A stretch of DNA of 64,000 nucleotides, from positions 36,781,001 to 36,845,000 of the forward strand of contig BSWB01000003.1 in assembly GCA_033239125.1 (NCBI GenBank), given 5' to 3'. Made by a program: the position numbers and the translations under genes. The notes under the pieces are model-generated. The model saw nothing but the letters and a program-made list of their open reading frames with translations. It was not told the DNA's origin and did not search any database. The stretch comes from Fagopyrum homotropicum (Eukaryota > Streptophyta > Magnoliopsida > Caryophyllales > Polygonaceae). Positions 34,817-45,838 of this stretch are shown here, piece by piece (positions within the stretch are counted from its first letter, which is position 1; each line of letters starts with the position of its first letter).

Positions 34817-37341
34817 TTACAATGGATCTTTGAATAAGATCGAGCTAACTTCCTCTCTAGACGCTTCTTCGTCATAGATGTTGAACATATCCTCTCCAAG
34901 TGTTGGCTCTTTCACCAAAGTTGAGAGAACAAACTCAATCTTCTCTTCTCCTATGTCGAAGGCTAATATAGCATTCTTGCAATCCACCATACAACCGGAT
35001 GTTTCAAGAAACGGTCTTCCGAGTATGATCGGGACCGGACAATCTGCAGGAATGTCAAGCACAACAAAGTCTATTGGAATATAGAACTTACCGAGCTTGA
35101 CTGGGACGTCTTCAATGATACCGACGGGACGAGTTATGGATTGATCCGCCATGTACAACGTCATCTTCACCGGTTTAGGTTCACCTAAACCGACCTTCTT
35201 ACACAAAGCAAGCGGAATGATACTTACACTTGCTCCTAAGTCACAAAGAGCGTCGTATGTGACTTCTTCGACTCCAATTGGAATGCAAAATGACCCCAGA
35301 TCTCTCAACTTTGGGGGCATATTCTCAGTCATCGTTTTGATGAGCTCCGAAGATTCCGAACTCATCTTGACTTCTCCAAAGTCTTCTAGCTTCCTCTTGT
35401 TAGAGAGGAGTTCTTTCAAGAACTTCCCGTAAGCGGGCATACCTACAATTGCATCAATGAAAGGTATATTAAGGTGCAGTTTGCTCATTAGTTCAATGAA
35501 CTTACCGAACTGCTTGTCTAGACGCGCTCTTGCTCTAGATTGCGGGAATGGTAGAGGAGGTTTGTAGGCTGGAGGAGGAACATAAACATCTTCCTTTTCC
35601 TTCTCCTTATATTTTCCCTTCTCAGCTGGGACTTCTACAAACTTGGGTTGTGGATCGGTGGTTGTTACGCCACTTCTAGTAGTGATAGCCATCACCCTTC
35701 CCTTCGGGTTGTCCTCCGTCTTTCCGGGAAACTTCCCTTGATCTCTAGGAACTTCTCCGGCCTTGCTGAACACTTGGTTTTCCAAACCTTTGTGTGCTTT
35801 ATCAACCAAAGTTATGTAGCTCTCCAAACCTTGTAGCTTTCCTAAGATTGTCTCCAAAATGGGATCCGGCTTCTCCTTCTCCGTCTTATTTGAGCTATTT
35901 GATGCTTGCTCCTGGCTTTTCAAAGGGGTAGAAGAAGAGGAAGATGGTGTTAGTGAATTTCCAGAATTTGAATAGGAATTACCGGAATTTTGTTGGTTGG
36001 ACCGCCAATTGTTGTTGGAATTCCTGTTGTTGTTGTTGTTATTCTAACAGTTGTTCCAATTGTTGTTCCGGTTATTGTTCCTATTTCCTTGATTGTTGTT
36101 GTTGTTTCCTAAGTAACCAACATCTTGCTCCTTTGGCTTTTGAAGGCCAGCTCTAATGATTTCCTTCAACTCCTTGATTTCGGTGTTGAGGGAGAATATT
36201 TGAGTTTGTACAGCTTGTGTTAGCTTAGCTCCCGGATCTCCTTGATTTTGACTATTAGGATCCACCTTTCGATGGGAATACTTCTCAATCACTTGGGTTT
36301 GCTTCTCAATGAAGTCCCAAGTGTCATCTTCTCTCATGTCCATAAATGTACCACAAGAAAGAGATTGGAGATTGAATTGTGTTTTCACATCCAACCCCTT
36401 GTAGTATAACTTCAACAATTCCAGCTTTGAAATGCCATGGTGTGGGCAATCCAATAAGAGATCCTGAAACCTTTCCCAAGATTGAAACAAACATTCGTTA
36501 GGTTTCATAGAAAATGCATTAATCTTACTTCTCAACTCCGTCGTCTTAGATGGCGGAAAGAACTTGGTGAGGAACTCCGAAGATAGATCCTCCCATGTGT
36601 TAAGCCTTCCGCCTAGAAGAGCTTGATACCAAGACAAAGCCTTATCCTTCAAAGAGAAGAAGAACGGTTGATCTTGTAGTTGTTGTTGTTAGCCCTCTTC
36701 GGCTTTAATGTCTCCATGAGAATCTCGAAATTCTGCAAATGTTGGTGTGGAGATTCAACACTCGTTCCACCAAATTGGCTTTGGCGAACCATGGTGATAA
36801 CTTGCGGGCTAAAACTGAATTCCTGGATATCTTCAGCTTCGAAATTCACACCTAGATGGAGCGGTTGCTGAATTGGATCCATTCTTTGCCTAAGAGTCCG
36901 TGGTTCATCCCCTTCATGAGCAACTCTCACATCGCCAACGGGAATGCGAGGAATAACCGGTGGTCTAGGGTTGTTTCAAACGGGATGGATCACCGGATCA
37001 ATGTCCTCTAGTGCCGGCATATTCTCATCATCATCATCGGATGATTCAGCTCTAATGGACCTAGTTGGTTTGGTTTTCTTCTTCTTCTTAGAGTCATTCA
37101 TCTCCAACTTCATGTCTAGCATCATAGCCTTGAGCTCATCTATTTGGAATTGATGACGCTCCAATTCTTCCATACGAGCCTTCTCACTCAATTTGAGTTG
37201 AGCTTAGGCTTCATTCAACTCCGCTTGAATGTTTCTCTCATTGTTTTCAGCCATCTTTTTCTCTTTCAACTTTCTTCTCAAAGTTTTCTCAAGTTCTGGA
37301 TCAAAAGGAACTAGATCTTTGATAGATCTAGTCTTTCGCAT
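34817..37341 (-). pseudogene. Athila-A gag and protease
   Basis: Gag starts at 37341 (MRKTRSIKDLV), passes a coiled-coil-like charged region, a conserved capsid part (FFPPSKTTELR, FQSWERFQDLLLDCPHHG) and an Asn-rich stretch near 36045-36110. Stops occur near 37204, 36973 and 36041, with a frameshift near 36650. The last frame (34817-35923, 368 codons) carries a retropepsin-like domain: DLGAS at residues 228-232 followed by IILGRPFL near residue 306, the usual Athila form of the aspartic protease. It would process the polyprotein; this copy is defective. Confidence 0.9.
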
Positions 37342-37444
37342 ATACCTAAAGAATCTGCAAAAATCACTCAAAAAGACTAATCAAATCACAAGAGAAAAAG
37401 CTCCCAAGCTCGATAACCGAAAACCGAAATTGGTCTAGACCAAA

Positions 37445-37462
37445 TCCCCGGCAACGGCGCCA
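37445..37462 (-). promoter_or_regulatory. Athila-A primer-binding site (tRNA-Asp type)
   Basis: The minus strand reads TGGCGCCGTTGCCGGGGA, the 18-nt site used by Athila elements for tRNA-Asp priming, 6 nt inside the 5' LTR. Confidence 0.93.
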
Positions 37463-37468
37463 AAAACT

Positions 37469-39097
37469 TGTTCGCCTCAAAGTGTGCATGCAAATAAGTT
37501 TTAAATTTATAAAACTGAAATCAAAACAAGCGAACCCGCAGTGTACGGATCGGTGTAGTAAAGCAAGAATTCCAAAGTATCGAACTCAGGGATTTGGGGG
37601 ATCAAATTCAGTTCACAAATTATCGAGCGAATAAAGTATAGAAGCTTTGCAAATATTGGGAAAACAACAATCCTAAAGATCCAGGTATCCAATTGTAGCA
37701 ATCGATTCAAGATATTCTATAGATATAAGGACAGAGTTGAGGTTGCAAAGGTATAACTAATGTAAGGTTGAGTACGGTAAAGTTCCAAAACCCTATATAT
37801 CTTACCCAAGGACTCTATTTATAAAGGTTGTTGAGGCTGCAGTATAGAAAGGATCTAAGGACAAGAATTACTCTCAAATACCCATGCCCAAACCCAAGGA
37901 ATCAAAGATAAACTAAAACGGTTAAGGTTGTGACACTCGAAACCGAAATAGAGGATGTTGAGTCTCACTACTACCTAGAAAATGCAAGCCAAGGCTAGGT
38001 TAAAGGAAATCTTTAACTTTGGATCAAAGCAAAAGCAAAATACGTAAAACAGAGGAAATCACGGTTGGATCTTGAAGAACCACGGCCGTGGAACTCAAGA
38101 ACAGGCCGTGGTTTAGGCTGTCGACGAGGTTTCTCACACTCTCAGGGTCCAATCTGTTTACGATCAATCTATCATTATCTAAGCCACAACTATCAACTCT
38201 ACCTTATAATTGTTAAAGGGTCTTAGCCAATAATCATAGTCATTGAATCAAAAATCAAATTAAGAAGAAAGAAAGATAAAAAAAACCCTCGAAAACTCAA
38301 TAACGAATCAAAGTCAATCTCAAATCCGAACAATAAAGTAGTATGTTTAATGAATTTAGAATATGGAACAAGAATCCTCACAACAATCTAAGGGAACAAT
38401 GAAGAACGGAGTGTCAATCCGTCTCCAAAAGCAAAACCCTAAGAAAATCTCCAAAAGTACGCAATCTCTAATATCGCGTCTTTCTTAAGCCACGATCCGA
38501 AATCTCCAATCCTCCGTCTCAATCCTCAACGTCGAATTGCAAGCGAAGGTAAAAATGAACCCTAAGCAACCGTCCTCGAAACTCCCTTCTCAAGCCTTCT
38601 TATAGGGCGAAATAGGATTACGAGAAAAGCCCAATAACCGTCGCTGACGTGGCAAATATGACACGTCACTTCGTCATGGAAATCACGGTCTAGTACAAGT
38701 TTCCACGGCCGTGGTTTAGGGCGTGGAACTTTCAGTTGTGCTCCAAATTCACTCTCCACGATCCAAGGCCAAGTCTACGGCCGTAATTTAGGGCGTGGAA
38801 GTTCAAATCCTTTGTGAAAGCCTTTATTTCGTGATGTTCTTTACTCATGCTCCTTCCTTAGCTCCTCCAAAGCATCTCCTTGACATCTAGCATGATCAAA
38901 TACTCCTTTCCTTCCACATTTTGCTCCAATTCAAGCCTTTATTCACCTATAAACAAAACAAAGCTAGTGCAGATCTCTATATCGACAAAGTGGGTGAAAG
39001 TGCTCACAAATGCTTCAAACTCTTATCCATGTACACATAAAAGAGGGAAAAACAATCAAAACAAGTGCCTAAAACATAGTCATATTTCATGCTAACA
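37469..39097 (-). repeat. Athila-A 5' LTR
   Basis: This 1629-bp LTR matches 15482-19705 without its insert. On the minus strand a TATA-like CCCTATAAGAAGG lies near 38592-38605. CCACGGCCGTGG palindromes lie upstream of it (38703-38714) and downstream (38080-38091). Confidence 0.93.
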
Positions 39098-39260
39098 TAT
39101 CACGGTGTAAGTTATCGCAATTAACCGTTGGAAACGCTCAACGATGGTTCGGTATGTCAAGTCTTGTGCCAAGGCATATACGAATATACCAACCTTATCC
39201 ATGACGTTCATCCCGCCCATACACCACAAGCTATATACATCTGTAAGTTTTTTTTTCATA
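39098..39260 (-). pseudogene. PIF/Harbinger transposase, N-terminal part
   Basis: The minus strand encodes a segment around GMNVMDKVGIFVYALAQDL followed by RTIVERFQRL. This matches the helix-rich region before the catalytic domain of PIF transposases ('VAMFLYTIGH...VQNRFQHSG'). Joined in sequence order with 15481 and below, it would lead into VLEANIGRKNGLL, so both pieces belong to one gene split by the Athila-A insertion, with the TATCA target duplication on each side. The upstream limit is approximate. Confidence 0.7.
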
Positions 39261-40059
39261 ATTTCCTAAAAACATGATTATCCATTAAAAAGCATTGACA
39301 CACCTTATTTTTGTTCGAGATTTCATAATGGAATCAATCCACCTATCTGCCGGTGAATCCTGAATTATACACAAGAATCGTATGTAAGTGTTTGTAAGTA
39401 GTGTTCTGCGAGGCAATCATGTCGTATTTGCATAGCCGTGGAATGAGGCATAAACCGTCTGCGTAGAGATCGGTTCCGTGCCATTTCAACTTTCTTGTAG
39501 TTGGATAGAAAAAATAAAAAAATAGTAAGATTGTATTTGAAAGTAGATGTGCAACCAAAATCAAAAGTTAACAATTAGAAAACAAAACAACAACAACAAT
39601 GACTTAACATAAATTAAGAGTGACGAAAGTCATAATATGCTATGAATTCAGCCACCAAACATGCACATGAACGTGTGTGAAGGATCATTCTCTAAATACA
39701 ATATTTTCACACAAATAGACAATAGTTTAAGAAAATACTAAAACATACAGACAAGGGCCGTTTTGGTTCGGTGACATTACAAACACATGATTTATTCTAC
39801 CAAAGCCAAAATATAATAAAACAAAAGAACATAAAACGTAGAAAATGTTGGAGCTATCATGGGTCCACTCCTTTTCTTTCCTTATATTCCAACTTCAATT
39901 ACTCAATCCTCTACTGATTGTTAGGAATCATCATAAAAATATCAGGTTTTGGTTCCATGGACATAAGGAAAACTGTGAAGCACTAAAGTGGAGAACTGTC
40001 TCGAAGCGAGGCTTCCAAAATCATGTGCCAACTGATCTTCATGGAATCTTGATCTGAAA

Positions 40060-40560
40060 ATTAAAGAGCTCATTTGAACCTTGAGCAACCAAGTTCACCT
40101 CATGCTCCCACAATGACTTTATTACTTGAGATTGTTCTATTGAATTTGTTAAATGGTCCTTTTACAAGCTGGAACCAACACTCCTATCAACATTTTTCTT
40201 ACCGCCTCCTTTATTACTTACCCCACATCTTCTTTTTCCCTTATCGCGTGAGGGAATGGAGCAAGAGGTGTGGATCTCAAACTCGTCCAAACCCCAGTTG
40301 CAATCCTTGGTTGTGTGTCAACAGGGACATGGTCAACTGCTGCTTCTAGTATGTCGTCGTCAAATAGATCATCGTCAGAAGGTTCAAAACTTTCATTGCT
40401 CTCCAAGACTCCGATGCCTAAATGAGGGTCCATCGAAGGGGCAATACAATGCTCCCTAACAACAAATGTCCCGCTGAAAATGATCTCCGTCATTAACTTA
40501 ATATCCGGGGGATTCCGTGGCGCTTGAAGACCCCGTAGTCGGGGGTTTCCTGTTCAGTTG
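40060..40560 (-). pseudogene. Relic resembling a PIF/Harbinger accessory ORF (copy 1)
   Basis: The minus strand encodes an acidic segment (ESFEPSDDDLFDDDILEA) and, after a shift, a KGGGKKNVDRSVG part. It is about 85-90% similar at DNA level to 53726-54190. The layout (acidic region, Lys-rich spacer, short helical C-terminal part) resembles Myb/SANT-type ORF1 of PIF/Harbinger elements, and it lies near the PIF transposase fragment at 39098-39260. The family assignment is tentative. The interval 39260-40060 has no recognisable coding sequence. Confidence 0.35.
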
Positions 40561-41225
40561 CAAATGTAGAATGAGAATGTGTATAACAAGAATCATATTA
40601 ATGTAGTGTGTATAGAATTACTTATTGTACCTGTAACTTTTGCGCTCACCACTTCAAACTCGCATCAATTTGTTGCTTCTCATAGCCCCTTGCTAAGCAT
40701 GTTTCTCCATTCATGAATTTTAACAATAACATCCACTAAGTTTTTATGTTCCTGTGATTGTTCTTCAGAGTGTCCTTGTTGCACTTAATGTTTGTCTTAT
40801 GCTCAAAAGCCTTTGTCAAAGAGATCTAGATTAAACCCATTTTTCTTCCCATTTTGTCTCTAATAATCAAATAGCAACCGCATAAAGCACTTTGTAAGGG
40901 TATCGGTTCACACAAAAGACTTTTCTTTCCATTGGACCCTTGATTTATTGACCACGCTTGTCTCAACCATGACTCTATCTTTATAAACGCACCAAAATCA
41001 AATGTGAACGAATATCATACATAACGATGCAAGGTACATATGAATCTAGTTTTAAAAAGGTTAAATAGGATATGCAAACAACAACCTATCAACTACAAAT
41101 CAAACATAGATTCAATAACTCCAGAATAATACTTCGAATATAATTGACATTGAGATCAATATATGGAACTATATATTCATGTTTTTCTACAACCAAATAA
41201 CATCAAGATCAATTTTTGTAATTAC
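40561..41225. other. Intergenic, one repeated segment
   Basis: No gene recognised. The segment at about 41114-41196 (containing AGAATAATACTTCGAATATA) recurs with few changes at about 42493-42570 on the other side of the Micron-like element. Confidence 0.5.
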
Positions 41226-41244
41226 ATATATATATATATATATA

Positions 41245-42296
41245 GGGATAGGATCAGGTGAGAACATGTGTTACGGTAAGAAATAAGAACAAATTTTAGC
41301 CATCGGATTAAGAACATTCAACGGATATGATTAGTTATTAAATTTAGACAATATTTAAGGGATATACGGTTTCCTTCTTTACATAATGAAAGATATTAAT
41401 TCCCTAATATACACTAGTATTAATTAGCATAATCTTCGTCAGTTTAGAAAGTTTGCACGTGACGATCATAGTAGTGCTACTCAATAAAACATAAATGTGC
41501 ACATGCTAGTGCAAGCACACACAAATTGAAGTTTAGAAATGCTACATGCATGTGATGACATAAAAATTGTGCATGGTGATACACTGCACGAGTAATATAT
41601 ATTTATGCACGACTATGCTACTTAATGTAAAAGCACATTAATTATAATGACACGAGTACTTATAAAAATGTAGTTATGCACGAATATGCTCATTAACGAT
41701 TTAAAGAGATTGAACATAGTAGTGCATGTTTTGTATAACAATGCAGGTTTAATATAATATGCACGTTTAATGTATGTATATAGCGTGTGTGAATATGTTA
41801 GTGCACGGTTAGTAGTGCATGTATGTAAATAGCGTGTGTGAATATGTTAGTGCACGGTTAATATAATAGTAGTGCATGTATGTATATAGCATGTGCGAAT
41901 ATGTTAGTGCAAGGTTAATATAATCATGCATGTATAAACTTAAATAATAGAACTAGTGTAGTGGTGATTTTGCGTCGTGCATATAGTAGTGCATAACACA
42001 TAGTATAGTGCACGTACATTTTAGTTACTCGTGCCGTAATGGTGAATTTCGTTAACGTGTCCGATGAATCGGTACAATTTATTATTCGTGTGCTTGTGAA
42101 TTAGAGAATAAAAAGTTTATTTCCATAAAAACAAATTATGTATATCGTAATTACCTTATGCAACGATAATGTAATAAACCAGAATATAACACTTCCTTAT
42201 ATAGACGCCAAATCTGAGTCATCCGTGCATTGATCCAACGATCCTTAGTTGTTCTTATTTCTTACCGTAAATCACGTTCTTACTGGATCCTGACCC
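41245..42296. mobile_element. Micron-like non-autonomous element inserted in (TA)n
   Basis: The 1052-bp unit starts GGGATAGGATCAGGTGAGAAC and ends with the complement of GGGTCAGGATCCAGTAAGAAC. The inner parts of both ends share TTACGGTAAGAAATAAGAAC, giving about 46-bp imperfect terminal inverted repeats. Pure (TA)n flanks both sides (41226-41244, 42297-42315), as in rice Micron elements. There is no transposase. The middle holds tandem repeats with TGCACG/GTGCAT motifs. Confidence 0.75.
41715..41935. repeat. Tandem repeats inside the Micron-like element
   Basis: About three to four copies of a roughly 55-bp unit contain ATGTATGTATATAGCGTGTG, GAATATGTTAGTGCACGG and TTAATATAATAGTAGTGC. Copies vary by small indels. 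The alternating purine-pyrimidine TGCACG/GTGCATG steps are notable. Confidence 0.7.
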
Positions 42297-42371
42297 TATA
42301 TATATATATATATATACAGTGTAGATCATATGACAATAAGCTTATCGTGTAATCATGAGAACAGATTCATA

Positions 42372-42486
42372 ATTATTATTAGTTTTGTTACGAAAGTGTC
42401 ATAGTTATTATTAGTTTTGTTACGAATGTGACAACAAGCTCGTCATAATCGGTGTCATAGTTATTATTAGTTTTGTTACGAATGTC
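42372..42486. repeat. Three copies of an AGTTATTATTAGTTTTGTTACGAA unit
   Basis: A roughly 30-bp unit with core TTATTATTAGTTTTGTTACG recurs three times (starting near 42375, 42402 and 42461). Between copies 2 and 3 lies GACAACAAGCTCGTC, also found upstream of the ferroportin exon-1 copy at 51056, which links this region to the ferroportin array. Confidence 0.7.
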
Positions 42487-42567
42487 ACGGAGTTCAATAA
42501 CTCGAGAATAATACTTCGAATATAATTGACATTGAGATCAATATATGTAACTGTATATTCATGTTTT

Positions 42568-42630
42568 TCAAGGAAGTTGAATAAATTAAATGATGTTTGT
42601 GGGTTTCAAGTCAGTAACTTTCTTGTAAAT

Positions 42631-42638
<8 letters not shown>
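42568..42638 (+). pseudogene. Ferroportin 3'-UTR relic
   Basis: The sequence AAGGAAGTTGAA followed, after a 9-nt insertion, by TGATGTTTGTGGGTTT(C/A)AAG and CAGTAACTTTCTTGTAAATTA matches the 3' UTR of the intact ferroportin gene at 57553-57606. No exons remain upstream. It is the remnant of a further ferroportin copy, cut off on the right by the (TA)n/M1 insertion. Confidence 0.7.
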
Positions 42639-42661
<23 letters not shown>

Positions 42662-43039
42662 TTTGGCTCTCATGTAAACAGCCCTTATAGTGTTCAATGA
42701 GAACGAATTATATTCGTTGGATCAATATAATGGACGGCTGAGATTAAGTATTATTTTAATTAAAAAAAATAAATAATTACATAAACCACAATTTTATGGA
42801 AGGTGTAGGCGCGTGTTAAACCGCACTCTCCATAACTTCCACCAATTTTAACATTTTTCTTAAATAAGACCACTAAATATTCTTACGGTTATTTTCGTAT
42901 CCCGCTTCTTCCTCCAAAGCACAATCCTGTGTTTTTGAACTGAAGCATCTCTTTGGAGCCGATAACTTCTTCCGGCATTCGACGGCGTCTGTGGAGCAGG
43001 AGCTTTCTTCCCCATCCATTGTACACTAACAACTGTGTT

Positions 43040-43560
43040 CGCCTTTCAACGTCTTCACTCGAGGTAACTAACATTCTTCAATAACATTCTTTTTTTCGAT
43101 TCTTCAATTTAGGGTTTTTTGGGGGTTAAAACTAACGAAATCCCTAATTTCGTTGTGGATATCTTCGTCCTCTACTTCTTCATCCAGTTTTCGGCGCCAT
43201 TGCAGTCGCCGGTGCAGTGTTCGTGGGTCGATTCCGTATTTGTTTTTGTGTTCGACGATATTCGGAGTTCTACAACCTAATATCCTATTCGGTTCTATAA
43301 GTGACTGTATTCGGCGTTCTGCGTTCTCACTCGAGGTAATGAACAAGCTTGGATTACATTCTTTTTTCGATTCTTCAATTTAGGGTTTTTTTTGGGTTAA
43401 AACTAACGAAATCCCTAATTTCGTTATGGATATTTCCGTCCTCTACTTCTTCAATTTAGGGTTCTTTGTGGTCGACTGTATTCGGAGTTTTACAACCTAA
43501 TATCCTATTCGGTGGCCGTATTCGGTTATATAAGTGATTGTATTTGGCGTTCTGCATCAA
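43040..43560 (+). repeat. Duplicated leader-like unit in M1
   Basis: A unit of about 275 bp occurs twice. Each copy has CACTCGAGGTAA(C/T), a TTCGATTCTTCAATTTAGGG segment and a CTAACGAAATCCCTAATTTC segment, beginning near 43045 and near 43320. The CTCGAG/GTAA pattern looks like an exon end with splice donor. M2 has its own duplicated CACTCGAGGTATTGTCGA units near 47296 and 47655. Confidence 0.7.
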
Positions 43561-44146
43561 AACATTATGTTCTTCGTCGATTCTTACACACATTAGGGTT
43601 TTCTTCGACTATCCGCGACTAATCCGTCTCAAGAGGTACTTTTATTGTTGTATTTCGCTTGTCTGTCCATATTTGAGTTGTGTTATTGAGTATTGGTTTA
43701 TATAATCTGTTGTCCATCGTTGTTGAATGTTCCAAAACTGAATGTCTATTGATTTTTGTTGTTGATATTGAAATATTTTTGTCGAATTTGGGTTACTATG
43801 CTATTGTTGTTGAATATTGTCGATGCCTTGTCGAATGCGAGTTACGCTTGAGCCATTTTACGCATGCTTGTTCATATGCGATTGGTGTCAGTGGCTTTTG
43901 GTTTTAATATCCTGATAAATCCATTATCCATGAATGTTTACGCATGCCTATTCATATGCGATTGATTATTTTTTGGTACATATTAGCATTGAATGTTGTT
44001 CTTCATGTGATATTCTATAATATGATTTGTAAGTCGTTTCTTTATGAGTTGATGTCCGATGATTTTTACTACACATATTCGATAGCATACTACTTTTTTA
44101 TTCGCTAATAGCTGTTTTGTTTCTGTGTGGAAGATAACGTTAAAAA

Positions 44147-44332
44147 TTGTTGCAAACTTGTACGCAGTTACTTTCAATTGGTGCCGAAGGGGGCGTTGAG
44201 TTCGAAGAAATGTACAACATTTTCAATTACGAACTGAACAAGTGCTTAATATCAACAGATCACATGAAAGATTTTGGAAATCTTGACATGGTAAAATACA
44301 GTGTTGCAAGAAATACCGCGTATAGTTGCTAG
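44147..44332 (+). CDS. Short ORF conserved between M1 and M2, unknown
   Basis: The frame contains VEFEEMYNIFNYELNKCL and ends NTAYSC. The M2 copy (48061-48282) encodes the same frame with several amino-acid changes, mostly not conservative, so protein-level constraint is not evident. I do not recognise it. It could be a captured exon or simply open by chance in both copies. Confidence 0.25.
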   Translation: MLQTCTQLLSIGAEGGVEFEEMYNIFNYELNKCLISTDHMKDFGNLDMVKYSVARNTAYSC

Positions 44333-44624
44333 AGGGGCGTTGGAGATTAACAATGTTATGGATGGTGAGGAATAGACGATCTAAGTTGTTATTTTGATAT
44401 GTTGTTCCGGACAACTGATTTGCTACACTATGTCAAAACTATATGCTACAGTTTCTTTCTCTTTTTGGATATTTGAATCACTTATGTAGGGATTAATGTG
44501 TTTGACACTCATGTCTTTATTAATGTCAAAGCTTTATGCTACAATGTCAAAACTCTTTTGATATGTTGTTTCGGACAACTCTTTTGCTACAATGAGTATA
44601 ACACAACAAACATTGGAAGCCAAC

Positions 44625-45310
44625 TTTTATCTTGTATGCAAACACCGTTTACCATGCATAATATGATGGATTAGTAAGTGTACTCATTACTGAATATGAA
44701 AGATATAATTTCAGAATATATTTAATATAGTTAATGAATGCTTCATATATTAGGTGTTGTATGTTAAAGAGCACAACCTTTACACTTGAGGAAACATAGG
44801 AAGATGATCGTTATTCTATATGCAAACACCGTTTATCATAGATAATATGACGGATTAGAAAATATACTTTTTACCGAATATGAACGATATATTTTACAGA
44901 ATATACAAGATATATTTACCGGAAATAGAATATTTTAGTGTGTCATATGTTAATGAGCGCAACATGTACACTTGGGTAATGGAGTTTACACTTTCTTATT
45001 TGGTGTTTCAATACTATAAAATGTAATCGTATTACAAACAAAATTACCGGAAATAATATTTCTATATTAACAAATATAGTTATAAATATTTCTATATTAC
45101 CGGAAATAATATTTCTATCAATGGTTCTTTTTTTGGAAATAATTTGTCTTCACAAAAACAGTGAGAATAACACATCTAACATATGAAGACGAACGTTATC
45201 TTGTATGCAAACACCGATAACCATACAAAAATATGATAGATTAGTAAATGCTCTTCTTATCGAATATAAACGATATAAATATGGAATATAAAGGATATAG
45301 TTGCCGAATA
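44625..45310. repeat. Three dispersed direct repeats of about 110 bp in M1
   Basis: Copies near 44630, 44812 and 45190 share CTTGTATGCAAACACCG, a variable linker, ATAATATGA(T/C)(A/G)GATTAG and GAATAT(G/A)AACGATAT. The M2 element has the matching three copies near 48578, 48755 and 49145. They may be subterminal binding sites or old internal duplications. Confidence 0.7.
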
Positions 45311-45475
45311 TATTCGATATAAATTCTAGATATTATATTGTTCGTGTACCGAATTCAGATAAATGAACTAAGTGCGTATGATCGAGTAAATATAACAAGT
45401 AATACCACAGTTGGTTATAGAGTTCATTATAGTAGTTCACTGATTACGAAATATCACATTCATCTAAGACAAGTT

Positions 45476-45838
45476 TCACAACGTACATGATATAAAGAGT
45501 GAAACTCTTTGACACTTTCCGGTAGTGGGTACACTTTCCGGTAGTGGGTACATTTCCTTGAATCCTGAACGACTACACAGACGATGCAATAGAGTCCCGT
45601 CTTTTGTGCATACACGGGAAGATGACAAACGAACATCAAAACCGACCTCCTTAACATACGCCTTATAAGAATCGATACCTTCTTCCGGTGTCTTGAAACA
45701 CATTCCAATACATGGATGTATGAATTCATCGTACCGTAGAGTCCAATATTTTGTTTTTCCCGATGATTGCGTCATGCCTATTGCATCGTTGAGCTCTTCA
45801 TTTGCCGCTGCTTCATAAAAATCATCCATACTCTCCAT
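45476..45838 (-). pseudogene. FAR1-type DNA-binding domain fragment in M1
   Basis: The frame starts MESMDDFYEA and contains the FAR1 core: CIGMCFKTPEEGIDSYKAY, then VGFDVRLSSSRVCTKDG and CSRSGFKE, as in FAR1/FHY3 and Mutator transposases ('G-x-F-x-S-x-E-E-A-x-x-F-Y-x-x-Y-A-x-x-x-G-F'). After the CSRSGF part a tandem duplication of CACTACCGGAAAGTG breaks the domain and the protein ends in unrelated residues. FAR1 domains bind DNA with a zinc-finger-like WRKY-GCM1 fold. This fragment lacks the rest of the domain and any transposase core. Confidence 0.8.

Larger units (their letters stand above)
15482..39097 (-). mobile_element. Athila-A: full-length Athila-type Ty3 retrotransposon (antisense), with nested insertions
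   Basis: The element is bounded by LTRs starting TGTTAGC and ending GCGAACA in its own sense, with the 5-bp target duplication TATCA at 15477-15481 and 39098-39102. In element order it holds the 5' LTR (37469-39097), a tRNA-Asp type primer site, gag, protease, RT, RNase H, integrase, an env-position ORF, a purine tract and the 3' LTR (15482-19705). It carries a solo LTR (15740-18331) inside its 3' LTR and Athila-B (21128-29204) inside its env-position ORF. Its own sequence is about 13 kb. The parts of the LTRs I compared differ by a few percent, so it is older than Athila-B. All coding regions are broken. Confidence 0.93.

Noticed and set aside
39750..39790. GGGCCGTTTTGGTTCGGTG as the right terminus of the PIF/Harbinger element
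   Set aside because: It resembles a PIF-type end but faces the same direction as the left candidate, so it cannot be the matching inverted terminus.
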